Assembly (NCBI RefSeq): GCF_041276405.1
Contig: NZ_JBGGGT010000001.1
Location: 665,501-729,500 of the forward strand
Direction of reading: 5' to 3'
From: Microvirga sp. TS319
GTDB taxonomy: Bacteria; Pseudomonadota; Alphaproteobacteria; Rhizobiales; Beijerinckiaceae
DNA length: 64,000 nucleotides
In this document: positions 54,277 to 62,155 of the stretch, one piece after another
How positions within the stretch are numbered: the first letter of the stretch is position 1
Layout: each line of letters begins with the position of its first letter
Notes under the pieces: model-generated
Seen by the model: only the letters and a program-made list of their open reading frames with translations
What the model was told of the DNA's origin: nothing
Database searches by the model: none
Program-made: the position numbers and the translations under genes

Positions 54277-54981
54277 TTACAGGTCCAGTAACCCTTGGCG
54301 TAAAGGCGAGAAACTCAGGCGATGAAAGGGGCAAGGACCGTCGCTGGCGAGCACCTGAAGATGCGTTTTCGTGCTGTAGCCCGCATTGCTCGCGAATCCG
54401 TAAGCCGGATAAGCCGCGCCCAAGCGCGCCATCATGCGGTCGCGCACCACTTTCGCCACGATGGAAGCGGCCGCGATCGAGGCGATGCGCGAATCGCCCT
54501 TGACGACGGCTTCCGTCGCGCAGGGCAGGTGCGGCGGATCGTTGCCGTCGACGAAGGCCATGTCAGGCGTGCAGGGAAGGGCCGCCATGGCGCGGCACAT
54601 GGCGAGCAAAGACGCCTGCCGGATATTGATGGTGTCGATCTCCGCATGGGACACCGACGCTATACCGACCTTCGCGGTCGCCAGGATGTGCGCAAACAGC
54701 CCCTCGCGCCGTTGCGCGGAGAGGGCCTTCGAATCCGCCAGGCCTTGCGGCACGTTGTCGAGATCGAGCACGACCGCCGCCGAGACCACCGGCCCGGCCA
54801 GGGGGCCGCGCCCGACCTCGTCGAGACCCGCGATGCAGGAATAGCCGGCCGCTTTGGCCAAAAGCTCGCGCTCGAGGCCGAGGCCGGATGTCTTGGCGAG
54901 GCCTGCTGTCTTGGAAGGGCGAATCGGTGCGGTCATGGGCGTCATGGAGGCAATTGCAGGAGCGAGCGTCTTGTAGGGCAT
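54277..54981 (-). CDS. rnhB: Ribonuclease HII
   Basis: RNase HII removes ribonucleotides from DNA and hybrid RNA. The 234-residue protein has the catalytic DEVGRGPLAGPVV, the mid-protein DGNDPP (Asp) and KGDSRIASIAAASIVAKV segments, and a GYSTKTHLQVL C-terminal motif. The first 30 residues lack family similarity. The ATG at 54981 has GAGGAGG 11 bases upstream; ATGs 12 and 15 codons downstream are alternatives. Confidence 0.95.
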   Translation of the reverse strand: MPYKTLAPAIASMTPMTAPIRPSKTAGLAKTSGLGLERELLAKAAGYSCIAGLDEVGRGPLAGPVVSAAVVLDLDNVPQGLADSKALSAQRREGLFAHILATAKVGIASVSHAEIDTINIRQASLLAMCRAMAALPCTPDMAFVDGNDPPHLPCATEAVVKGDSRIASIAAASIVAKVVRDRMMARLGAAYPAYGFASNAGYSTKTHLQVLASDGPCPFHRLSFSPLRQGLLDL

Positions 54982-55108
54982 TCGAAGCTCGCCTCCTCAG
55001 TGACGAGTGGCCACAGGTCCCGTCAAGGGGCAGTTAATGCAATGATATTTCATATTTTTGTCGCATTTATAGCCGAGCTTGCCTCTCGTCACTTCGACGG
55101 GAGTCTTC

Positions 55109-56239
55109 ATGGCCCACTCACTTCGCCCGATTGTCGCTGCAGCCTGCCTTGTCGCGGGCGGCCTTGCCGTCATCCCTCTCTCAGCCGAGGAAATTCAGGG
55201 CGGGCCTCAGGAGCCGAGGCGGGTCGAGGTCGTGTTCGTTCTCGATACGACAGGATCGATGGGCCCGCTGATCAAGGGCGCCAAGCGCAAGATCTGGTCG
55301 ATCGCGACCTCCATCGTGGACGAGAACCCGAATGCCGAGGTGCATATGGGCCTCATCGCCTACCGGGACCGCGGGGACGATTATGTCACGAAGGTCCACC
55401 CGCTGACCCGCGACATCCAGAAGCTCTATGGCGAACTCCTTGCCTTCCAGGCCGATGGGGGAGGCGACTGGGCGGAATCCGTCAACGAGGCTCTCGACGC
55501 AGCCGTCACGAAGATCGACTGGACGCAGGGGGGCCGCACCGACCGCATCGCCTTCCTGGTCGGCGATGCGCCGCCGCACATGGATTACAGGCAGGACCGG
55601 AAATATCCGGAGGTGATGAAAACGGCGCGCGAGCGCGGCATCCTCTTCAACGCGGTGCAGGCCGGTGGCGCAAGGGATACGCAGCGTGTCTGGCGCAGCA
55701 TCGCGCAGCTGGGAGGCGGGCGCTACATGCCGATCCCGCAGGATGGCGGCAAGATGGTCGTGACCGAAACGCCGTACGATCGCGAGATCCTCAATCTGCA
55801 GATCGAGATCAACAAGACTGTGCTGCCCTATGGTTCCGCTCGCCAGAAAGCCGAGATCTGGGACAAGACGCTGGCGGGTGCCAACGAGCCGCCTTCGGTG
55901 GCGAGCGACATGGCGACCTACATGCGCAAGTCCGGCAAGGGTGCAAAGGCCGTGACGGGCGACGGCGATCTCGTGGGGGATCTGGCTTCCGGAACCGTTG
56001 AGCTCGATAATATCAAGGAGGCCGAGCTTCCCGAGGAACTGCGCAGCCTCGATCGTTCCGAGCAGAAGAAGATCGTCGAAGCCAATGCGATGAAGCGTCA
56101 GGAGCTCTCATTCAGGATGGACGGGCTCGTCAAACAGCGCGACGCCTACATGGCCGAAGCGCAGGCCAAGGCCGGTCCGAAAGCCGACAGTTTCGACGAG
56201 GTCGTGAAGGAGACCTTGCGCAGCCAGCTCCGGCGATAG
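55109..56239 (+). CDS. Secreted von Willebrand factor A domain protein
   Basis: A 376-residue protein with a signal peptide (IVAAACLVAGGLAVIPLSA). A VWA domain follows whose metal-binding site reads VLDTTGSMGPLIKG, with Thr in TDRIAFLVGDAPPHMDY completing the MIDAS. The C-terminal third is predicted helical and charged, including ELPEELRSLDRSEQKKIVEANAMKRQ. VWA proteins of this type bind a protein partner in the periplasm; no partner gene is adjacent. The ATG at 55109 has GGGAG five bases upstream. The stop is TAG at the start of TAGCGCATCGGACG, a repeat end. Confidence 0.85.
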   Translation: MAHSLRPIVAAACLVAGGLAVIPLSAEEIQGGPQEPRRVEVVFVLDTTGSMGPLIKGAKRKIWSIATSIVDENPNAEVHMGLIAYRDRGDDYVTKVHPLTRDIQKLYGELLAFQADGGGDWAESVNEALDAAVTKIDWTQGGRTDRIAFLVGDAPPHMDYRQDRKYPEVMKTARERGILFNAVQAGGARDTQRVWRSIAQLGGGRYMPIPQDGGKMVVTETPYDREILNLQIEINKTVLPYGSARQKAEIWDKTLAGANEPPSVASDMATYMRKSGKGAKAVTGDGDLVGDLASGTVELDNIKEAELPEELRSLDRSEQKKIVEANAMKRQELSFRMDGLVKQRDAYMAEAQAKAGPKADSFDEVVKETLRSQLRR

Positions 56240-56250
56240 CGCATCGGACG
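56237..56250. repeat. Half repeat end at stop of VWA gene
   Basis: TAGCGCATCGGACG, one terminal arm of the palindromic repeat family, whose first three bases are the VWA gene stop. No facing arm is found within the next 90 bases. Confidence 0.6.
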
Positions 56251-56344
56251 GAGCCCCAGGTCCGCGTCCTCCTGCTGTCATCGCCGTGCAGGCAGGGATC
56301 CATATCCATCGATGTTTCGAGGCGGGAGGGTTCGACTACAACTA

Positions 56345-56384
56345 TAGCATCGGATGTGACATCGACCCCACATCCGATGCTGTA
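56345..56384. repeat. Palindromic repeat, module A copy 1
   Basis: TAGCATCGGATGTG ... CCACATCCGATGCTGTA is a near-perfect palindrome, joined by a short conserved linker (GTCTATGGTTTT) to the repeat unit that follows. Confidence 0.8.
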
Positions 56385-56397
56385 GTCTATGGTTTTC

Positions 56398-56448
56398 TAA
56401 GCATCTTTTCACGCACAACCGGTTCCCACTTTTGCGTCCGATGCTCTA
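56398..56448. repeat. Palindromic repeat, module B copy 1
   Basis: TAAGCATCTTTTCACGC ... CCACTTTTGCGTCCGATGCTCTA. The final CTA is the stop codon (TAG on minus) of the radical SAM gene. It is nearly identical to 59221-59270 and the reverse complement of units 4 and 5. Confidence 0.85.
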
Positions 56449-57618
56449 GAACAGGCTCAGCTGGCCTGCCTCCTTCGCCGGTGCTTTGAACAGGTCCTTG
56501 CGCAGGGACAGGTTGCGCTTGTTCAGCCCCAACCGCTCCGCGGCGGTCTCGAAGCGGCGGCCGATCATCCAGGCATAGGGGCCCACGCCCGACTGGCGCG
56601 TGCTCCAGTCCGAATCGTAGTCCTTGCCGCCGCGGGCCTCCTGCAGCAGCGAGAACACGTGCTTGAGCTTGTCCGGATAGTGCTCCACCAGCCAGTCGCG
56701 CATCAGGTCCTTCAGGTCGTGCGGCAGGCGCAGCAGCACATAGCCCGCCTCCTGAGCGCCGGCGATCTGCGAAGCCTTCAGAATCGCCTCGATCTCATGG
56801 TCGTTGACGGCCGGAATGATCGGGGCCACCAGCACGCTCACCGGAATGCCGGCCTCCGAGAGCCTGCGTACGGTCTCTAGCCGCTTCGCGGGCGAGGCCG
56901 CCCGGGGTTCCATCCTGCGGGCGAGCTTCGGGTCGAGGGTCGTGATCGAGATTGCGACCTTGGCGAGCTGCCTGTCGGCCATCCGGCTCAAGATGTCGAT
57001 GTCGCGCGTGACGAGCGCCGATTTCGTCACGATGCCGACCGGGTGGCCCGCCTGGTCGAGCACCTCCAGGATCGACCGCGTGATGCGGAACTTGCGCTCC
57101 ACCGGCTGATATGGGTCCGTATTGGCGCCGAGCGCGATGGTCGTGGGCTGATAGTTGGCGGCGCGCAGCTCCTTTTCCAACAATTCGGCGGCGTTGGGCT
57201 TGGCGAAGATCTTGGTTTCGAAGTCGAGTCCCGAGGACAGGCCCTGATAGGCATGGGTCGGACGCGCGAAGCAGTAGGAGCAGCCGTGTTCGCAACCGCG
57301 ATAGGGATTGATCGATTTCTCGAAGAGGATGTCGGGCGAATCGTTCTTCGTGATGATCGTGCGCGGCTTCTCGATGATCACTTCCGTCGGCAAGGAAGGA
57401 AGGTCCTCCTCGATGTCCCAGCCGTCGTCGAAGCTCTCTCGCCGAGCGGGCTCGTAACGCCCGCTCGGGTTCGACGCCGCGCCCCGTCCGCGCCTGCGCT
57501 CCATCTCGACCCGGTAGGCCGGGTCGTCCATGCGCCGCCGCGCCGCTTCCGCCGCCTCGGCGGGCGAGCGTTTCACAGGCCTTGCTGGAGCCGGCGAGTC
57601 GTGCAGGCGGATGGACAT
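56446..57618 (-). CDS. PA0069-like radical SAM protein
   Basis: A 390-residue radical S-adenosylmethionine protein. The [4Fe-4S]-SAM motif is C-X3-C-X2-C at Cys109, Cys113 and Cys116 in RGCEHGCSYCFARP. It shows the spore-photoproduct-lyase-like pattern ALGANTDPYQPVE and the later LLRLPHDLKDLMRDW. The first 75 residues are basic and likely disordered. Its specific reaction is unknown. The ATG at 57618 is chosen over an upstream extension of 34 codons. Confidence 0.9.
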   Translation of the reverse strand: MSIRLHDSPAPARPVKRSPAEAAEAARRRMDDPAYRVEMERRRGRGAASNPSGRYEPARRESFDDGWDIEEDLPSLPTEVIIEKPRTIITKNDSPDILFEKSINPYRGCEHGCSYCFARPTHAYQGLSSGLDFETKIFAKPNAAELLEKELRAANYQPTTIALGANTDPYQPVERKFRITRSILEVLDQAGHPVGIVTKSALVTRDIDILSRMADRQLAKVAISITTLDPKLARRMEPRAASPAKRLETVRRLSEAGIPVSVLVAPIIPAVNDHEIEAILKASQIAGAQEAGYVLLRLPHDLKDLMRDWLVEHYPDKLKHVFSLLQEARGGKDYDSDWSTRQSGVGPYAWMIGRRFETAAERLGLNKRNLSLRKDLFKAPAKEAGQLSLF

Positions 57619-57743
57619 GGTAGCCTCGGGCGAATCGATGGAAAGAACGAAACTAGAACAGAACAAACGAGGAACAAAATCAAGATCCCTCATGGATGAT
57701 CTTGTCGGCGACGTTTCCACCCGAAGGAGCTATAAGGAGAGAC

Positions 57744-58235
57744 ATGATCACCGTTCTCGTCCGCGTCGCGCATGGGCCCGAGGCTCTGGCCGCCACTTTG
57801 AGCGCTCTCGTGCCCGCGGTCGCGGCAGGGCTCGTGGGCGACGCGGTCATTCTGGCCGCCCGGCACGACGAGACCGTCGCTGCGGTCGCCGATGCCATGG
57901 GGGCCGGTCTGGTCGTGACGGAGAACCGTTGCTGGGGCGAAGGCGCGGGAATCGCCCGGCGCGACTGGCTGCTTTGCCTCGAGGACGGGGATATTCCGCA
58001 GGAAGGCTGGATCCGGGTTCTCGACCGGTTCGTGACGCTCTCGACGCCCGAGCGGGGGCTCGCCCGGTTCCACCGTCGGAGCACTGGCCCCGCGGGCTTC
58101 ATGCGCCGTGTTTTCGCACGCTCGTCGATTATGGCCGGCGATCTGGTTCATCGCCGCGTGCTGCTCAATGAGGTCAAGGCCCGTACACCGGTGCGCCTCT
58201 CGGCCCGGATCGAGCGCGATCCTGTCTTCGGCTGA
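57744..58235 (+). CDS. Small GT2-like (nucleotide-diphosphosugar fold) protein
   Basis: A 163-residue protein. It reads MITVLVRVAHGPEALAATLSALVPAVAAGLVGDAVILAARHDETVAAVADAMGAGLV, which looks like the first half of a GT-A/family 2 fold. The DxD-like segment LLCLEDGDIPQEGWIRVLDRF follows at about residue 80. It lacks the second half and catalytic Asp-rich region of full glycosyltransferases, so it may not be an active transferase. AAGGAGA precedes the ATG. It ends back to back with moaB, the stops TGA and TCA being adjacent with no bases between. Confidence 0.65.
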   Translation: MITVLVRVAHGPEALAATLSALVPAVAAGLVGDAVILAARHDETVAAVADAMGAGLVVTENRCWGEGAGIARRDWLLCLEDGDIPQEGWIRVLDRFVTLSTPERGLARFHRRSTGPAGFMRRVFARSSIMAGDLVHRRVLLNEVKARTPVRLSARIERDPVFG

Positions 58236-58790
58236 TCAGCCTTTAAGCGTCCCGCGCTTCAGATGCTCGTCGAGGCGCGGCATGATTTCCACGAAATTGC
58301 ATGGGCGATAGCGGTAATCGAGCTGCGTGAGGAGAATGCCGTCCCACGCATCCTTGCAGGCTCCCGGCGAGCCCGGAAGCACGAAGATGAAGGTCGCGTT
58401 CGCCACGCCCGCCGTCGCGCGCGACTGGATCGTGGAGGTTCCGATCTTGTCGTAGGAGATCCGGTGGAAGACGGCGGAAAAACCGTCCATGCGCTTCTCG
58501 AACAGGGGCTCGACGGCTTCCGGCGTGACGTCCCGGCCCGTGAAGCCCGTGCCCCCCGTGGTGATGATCACGTCGATGGCCGGATCCGCGATCCAGCCCT
58601 TCACCTTCGCGCGGATGGCTTCCACATCGTCCTGCACGATGGCCCGGTCTCCGAGTCGGTGACCGGCCCCCGTGAGGCGCTCCGCGAGCGTCGACCCCGA
58701 CTTGTCCTCATCGAGGGAGCGTGTGTCCGACACGGTGAGCACCGCGATGGACAAGGGAACGAAGGTGAGCGTTTCGTCGATGCCGGGCAT
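58236..58790 (-). CDS. moaB: Molybdenum cofactor biosynthesis protein B
   Basis: MoaB/MogA family proteins adenylate molybdopterin during molybdenum cofactor synthesis. The 184-residue protein has the signatures AVLTVSDTRSLDEDKSGS, IITTGGTGFTGRDVTPEAVEPLFEK and FVLPGSPGACKDAWDGIL. It is a single-domain protein without a MoeA fusion. No other moa genes are in the window. Confidence 0.94.
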   Translation of the reverse strand: MPGIDETLTFVPLSIAVLTVSDTRSLDEDKSGSTLAERLTGAGHRLGDRAIVQDDVEAIRAKVKGWIADPAIDVIITTGGTGFTGRDVTPEAVEPLFEKRMDGFSAVFHRISYDKIGTSTIQSRATAGVANATFIFVLPGSPGACKDAWDGILLTQLDYRYRPCNFVEIMPRLDEHLKRGTLKG

Positions 58791-58885
58791 GATTGGCTTT
58801 GACTCTGTAGAACTGGGTGAAGATCAACCTTGCAATTTAGTTGCAAGGTAAGTTTTCCTGGGGTTAGCAATAAGCCACGAGGGTA

Positions 58886-59209
58886 TTGAAGACACTGGCC
58901 ATCATAATTGGATTTTTTACCGCTGCCATCGCAAGCATCGACATATTCTTCAAATACTCTAATCCCTTGCCATCATTGGCCGCGGGTTTGTCGAATAATC
59001 TCAAGGAGGCAGAGAACGAGTTCAGCCATCGCGTACAAGAGCAATTTCCCTTAGGCTCCTGTGAAGCAGCATTGAGAGCCGCACTTATGCAGGAAGGATG
59101 GGGCGAAGTACTGACTCTTGATCGTCAGTACTACGTAAAGTTTACGAGGTCTGCTTCTCCAGTCATTAGAGCATCGGACGTGAAATCGAACTCACGTCTG
59201 ATGCTATAA
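58886..59209 (+). CDS. Hypothetical small protein, 3' end formed by a repeat
   Basis: A 107-residue frame from a TTG start. It has an N-terminal membrane helix (TLAIIIGFFTAAIASIDIFF), a polar middle (NNLKEAENEFSHRVQEQFPLGSC) and a segment EGWGEVLTLDRQYYVKF. The last 14 codons, from about 59168, and the stop TAA lie inside a palindromic repeat, so the original C-terminus has probably been replaced. Base composition is lower in GC than the neighbours, suggesting foreign origin or a decaying gene. No family is recognised. Confidence 0.5.
   Translation: MKTLAIIIGFFTAAIASIDIFFKYSNPLPSLAAGLSNNLKEAENEFSHRVQEQFPLGSCEAALRAALMQEGWGEVLTLDRQYYVKFTRSASPVIRASDVKSNSRLML
59167..59206. repeat. Palindromic repeat, module A copy 2
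   Basis: TAGAGCATCGGACGTG ... CACGTCTGATGCTA, followed by a linker AAGTCTATGTTTT close to that of copy 1. It overlaps the 3' end of the small reading frame starting at 58886. Confidence 0.8.
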
Positions 59210-59220
59210 GTCTATGTTTT

Positions 59221-59270
59221 GAGCATCTTTTCACGCAAAACCGGTTCCCACTTTTGCGTCCGATGCTCTA
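59221..59270. repeat. Palindromic repeat, module B copy 2
   Basis: GAGCATCTTTTCACGC ... CCACTTTTGCGTCCGATGCTCTA, differing from copy 1 at only a few positions. Some 98 bases without a recognisable gene follow, before the metallopeptidase stop. Confidence 0.85.
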
Positions 59271-59368
59271 GGGAGAGCGCGACCATTGTATGGCGCGCTG
59301 ATGAGCATGGTCGCCTGACGGAGATCGCCGCCAGTTATGGGCTAATTGCTCCGTAAGGAAATGCAGCC

Positions 59369-60235
59369 TTAAAGCTTCGCAGCTCTGAACGTATCGCAGG
59401 CCTGGATCGAGCCGCTCTTCAAGCCGGTCGTGAGCCAGGTCGTACGCTGCTGCGACGAGCCGTGGGTGAAGGAATCCGGCACGACCCGACCCTGACTCTG
59501 CTGCTGCAGCTTGTCGTCGCCGATGGCCGAGGCGGCTCGAATCGCTTTCTCGATGTCCCCTTGTTCGAGGGATTGCCAGCGCTGGTTGGAATGGTGAGCC
59601 CAGACGCCCGCCAGGCAATCGGCCATCAGTTCGACGCGCACCGAGAGCTGGTTCGCCTCGGACTGGCCGACCTCGCGCTGGCGCTCCTGGACGCGGGGCA
59701 GGATGCCGAGCAGGTTCTCCACGTGGTGCCCGACCTCGTGCGCGAGCACATAGGCATAGGCGAAGTCGCCTCCTGCTTGGAAGCGCTGCTGCATCTCCTG
59801 GAAGAAGGACAGGTCGATGTAAACGGTCTGGTCGAGCGGGCAGTAGAACGGGCCCATGGCCGATTGCGCGCCGCCGCAGCCTGAGCGCGTTGCCCCTGTG
59901 AACAACACCATCTTCGGATTTGTGTATTGTTTATTGGCCTGCTGGGGCAGAACCACCTTCCACACGTCTTCCGTGTTGCCGAGGATCGCGGCGGCGAAGC
60001 GCCCCGCATCGTCCTGCGGCGTGCCCTGGCGGCCCGGCTGGCTCTGCTGATAGCCCGATCCGCCGCCGTTGAGCATCTCGGCGCCGCCGATCAGAATGCG
60101 CGGATCGATGCCGAGGGCCCAGCCGATCAGGCCCAGAACCACGATGGTGCCGATGCCGAGACCGCCTGCGCCACCCATGCCCATGCCGCGACGGTCTTCC
60201 ACATTGGACGAGGTTCGAAAGTCTTCCCAGCGCAT
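59369..60235 (-). CDS. Neutral zinc metallopeptidase (YpfJ-like)
   Basis: The 288-residue protein belongs to the YpfJ/zinc peptidase family. It has an N-terminal Gly-rich segment with one membrane helix (GTIVVLGLIGWALGID). The zinc motif is HEVGH at residues 166-170 in AYVLAHEVGHHVENLL, with FYCPLDQTVYIDLSFF before and the third ligand in VRVELMADCLAGVWAHHSN after. Family members are predicted to be membrane-anchored periplasmic proteases with unknown substrates. Confidence 0.93.
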   Translation of the reverse strand: MRWEDFRTSSNVEDRRGMGMGGAGGLGIGTIVVLGLIGWALGIDPRILIGGAEMLNGGGSGYQQSQPGRQGTPQDDAGRFAAAILGNTEDVWKVVLPQQANKQYTNPKMVLFTGATRSGCGGAQSAMGPFYCPLDQTVYIDLSFFQEMQQRFQAGGDFAYAYVLAHEVGHHVENLLGILPRVQERQREVGQSEANQLSVRVELMADCLAGVWAHHSNQRWQSLEQGDIEKAIRAASAIGDDKLQQQSQGRVVPDSFTHGSSQQRTTWLTTGLKSGSIQACDTFRAAKL

Positions 60236-60324
60236 GTTTCACCTACAAGCAGCGGCGCCACTTGCCGCACGAACTTAAGGCGTGAGCATATAGCTCGGTT
60301 CCGGCCGGAGCCGAAGGAGGCTCC

Positions 60325-61176
60325 TCATTCCCGTCCGTCGAGAGCCCGCCTCACGGCCATGAAATCCCGCCAGCCGAGGCGCTTCTGCAGGGGCTGGCGC
60401 AGGAGATAGGCCGGGTGCAGCGTCGGCAGGGCGCGGATCTCGCGGCCGTCCTCCGTCTTGTAGGTGAACCAGCGCCCGCGGGTGCGAAGGATGCCGTCCT
60501 TGAGGCCGAGAAGATTTTGTGCCGCCGGGCCGCCGAGGCAGAGCAGGAATTCAGGCGAGGCCAGCTCGATCTGACGGGCGATGAACGGCTTGCAGATCGC
60601 GACCTCCTGGGGGGTCGGAGTGCGATTGCCCGGCGGCCGCCAGGGCACGATATTGGCCACGTAGACCTGGCTGCGGTCGAGACCGATGGTGGCGAGCATC
60701 CGGTCGAGCAACTGGCCGGAGCGGCCCATGAAAGGCTTGCCGATCCGGTCCTCGTCAGCTCCCGGGGCTTCGCCCACCAGCATCACGCGGCCCTTGGGGT
60801 TGCCGTCGGCGAAGGCCAGATTCTTGGCGGAGAATTTCAGGGTACAGCCGTCGAACCCTGCCAGGATCGCCTCGAGTTCTTCCAGGGACTGCGCGTGGCG
60901 GGCCTGCTCGCGGGCGAGGCTCGCCACCTCGTCGGGCGCGCCGGCGGCCGCCTTGGGCAGGGTTCGGGGCAGGGCCTGGGGCAGGGGAGACGAGGCGGAA
61001 GGAGGGGCAGCGGCAGCGGCGCGCTGAGGGGCCTGACCTCTGGATTGGGCGGGCTCGGGCTTCGGCTCCGCGAAGCGATTGTGCGGGGTCTCGTCGAGGG
61101 CAAGATCTACCCCCGCCTCGACATGGAAGTCGAGGAGCGCCTTCAAAGCATCGCGGTCGGACGGGAGATCCTGCAT
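60325..61176 (-). CDS. Family 4-like uracil-DNA glycosylase
   Basis: The 283-residue protein removes uracil from DNA. Active-site motifs are GEAPGADEDRIGKPFMGRSGQLLDRML and LHPAYLLRQP, and the protein-DNA wedge lies in NIVPWRPPGNRTP. An Ala/Pro-rich linker covers residues about 35-80. Family 4 enzymes hold a [4Fe-4S] cluster on four cysteines. Here the N-terminal C-X2-C pair is F-X2-C (GFDGCTL), while the two later cysteines (AICKPF and LLCLGG) remain. The cluster may therefore be incomplete or use another ligand. Confidence 0.9.
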   Translation of the reverse strand: MQDLPSDRDALKALLDFHVEAGVDLALDETPHNRFAEPKPEPAQSRGQAPQRAAAAAPPSASSPLPQALPRTLPKAAAGAPDEVASLAREQARHAQSLEELEAILAGFDGCTLKFSAKNLAFADGNPKGRVMLVGEAPGADEDRIGKPFMGRSGQLLDRMLATIGLDRSQVYVANIVPWRPPGNRTPTPQEVAICKPFIARQIELASPEFLLCLGGPAAQNLLGLKDGILRTRGRWFTYKTEDGREIRALPTLHPAYLLRQPLQKRLGWRDFMAVRRALDGRE

Positions 61177-61225
61177 GGGGTGTATGTAAGCATCCTCGGC
61201 CGGATGAACAACTCAGGTCCGCAAC

Positions 61226-61279
61226 TAGCGCATCGTGCGAAAAAGTGGCCCCGGTTTTTTCGCAAGAACGATGCGCTCA
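61226..61279. repeat. Palindromic repeat upstream of udg, unit 6
   Basis: TAGCGCATCGTGCGAAAAAGTGG ... TTTTTTCGCAAGAACGATGCGCTCA, an inverted repeat with the family ends and a GTGGCCCCGG core. Confidence 0.8.
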
Positions 61280-61288
61280 TCTCAGAAG

Positions 61289-61342
61289 GGAGCATCGGAT
61301 GGAATCCCAAAGCCGGTTCCCGCTTTTGGGCCCGATGCTCTG
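61289..61342. repeat. Palindromic repeat upstream of ogt stop, unit 7
   Basis: GGAGCATCGGATGG ... CGCTTTTGGGCCCGATGCTCTGG. It lies five bases from the TGA stop of the ogt gene rather than on it. Confidence 0.75.
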
Positions 61343-61346
61343 GCGC

Positions 61347-61913
61347 TCAGGATAGCAGGTCGAGAAGCGTCGGGCCATCGTCGCGCCTGGCGCCTTCGAT
61401 GGCAAGCAGCCGGCGCTTCGTCATGCCACCGCCATTGGCCGAAAAGCCGCCGAGCTTGCCGCCCGCCGCGACGACCCGGTGACAGGGCACGATGATGGCG
61501 AAAGGGTTTTTCCCGAGTGCCTGGCCGATCAGCCGGGCATTGTCGATTCCGAGCCGCGACGCAATCTCGCCGTAGGTCAGGACCCGGCCGGGCGGGATAG
61601 TCCGGGCGACGTCGTAGACACGCCGGTGAAGATCCGGCACGCCTTCCAGGTCCAGAGGCACGGCGGACAGATCACGGGCCTCGCCCTGCAGCAGGGCGAT
61701 CACGTCGGCGATGATCGCCTGAATGGCGGGCGGAGGAGGAGCTTCGGAGCTTCCCGGAAAACGCTTCGCCAAGCGGCTGCGCGTCCTGGACGCATCGTCC
61801 TCCGGCAGCTGCACGCCGACGACGCCGCGGCCGTTCCAGGCGAGGCCGCAGAAGCCGATGGATGTGTCGAAAAGCGCATAGAACGCCTTGCGGTCGGAAG
61901 GATCATCCTGCAT
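61347..61913 (-). CDS. ogt: Methylated-DNA-protein cysteine methyltransferase
   Basis: The suicide repair protein that removes O6-methylguanine. The 188-residue protein has the N-terminal Ogt-like domain and the C-terminal transfer domain: GRVLTYGEIASRLGIDNARLIGQALGKNP and the acceptor cysteine Cys144 in IIVPCHRVVAAGGKLGGFS. No AraC/Ada domain is fused. The ATG at 61913 is preferred over an upstream extension of 52 codons. Confidence 0.94.
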   Translation of the reverse strand: MQDDPSDRKAFYALFDTSIGFCGLAWNGRGVVGVQLPEDDASRTRSRLAKRFPGSSEAPPPPAIQAIIADVIALLQGEARDLSAVPLDLEGVPDLHRRVYDVARTIPPGRVLTYGEIASRLGIDNARLIGQALGKNPFAIIVPCHRVVAAGGKLGGFSANGGGMTKRRLLAIEGARRDDGPTLLDLLS

Positions 61914-62015
61914 GCGCCCATTGTAAGAGACCCGGAGGAGAGGGACAACCGAAGGATTCGCTCGGCCGGGATCTCCGCATCGGTGGTCATGATCGGATTT
62001 CGGCATAACCTTATA

Positions 62016-62067
62016 CTGAAAGGGAACTTTCAGCGCAGGGCCGATGAAGTTAGGAACAGTCCCTAAC
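62016..62067. promoter_or_regulatory. Two inverted repeats upstream of ETF-QO gene
   Basis: CTGAAAG and CTTTCAG surround GGAA (62016-62033), and GTTAGG and CCTAAC surround seven bases (62049-62067). Both are perfect and lie just upstream of the predicted promoter, so they are candidate operators. They sit in the gap shared with the divergent ogt gene. Confidence 0.45.
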
Positions 62068-62078
62068 AAAGACAGGAC

Positions 62079-62108
62079 TTGAGAAGGCGGGCGGACGGTT
62101 CATATGTA
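62079..62108 (+). promoter_or_regulatory. Predicted sigma-70 promoter of ETF-QO gene
   Basis: TTGAGA (62079-62084) and TATGTA (62103-62108) are 18 bases apart. The -10 resembles the TATGTT of the F0 ATP synthase promoter. The ATG follows at 62156. Confidence 0.55.
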
Positions 62109-62155
62109 AACCGCCGGAAGCGCTCGGCTTTGAAGTCGCGTACAGGAGAACACTC

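Noticed and set aside
54275-54293. GGTTAC-N7-GTAACC inverted repeat as an operator or attachment site
   Set aside because: It lies across the last codons and stop of rnhB, so coding constraint explains it as well as regulation would.
59271-59368. Remnant gene after the second repeat module
   Set aside because: A short stretch reading RLTEIAASYGL looks protein-like, but the frame is too short and has no start or family match.
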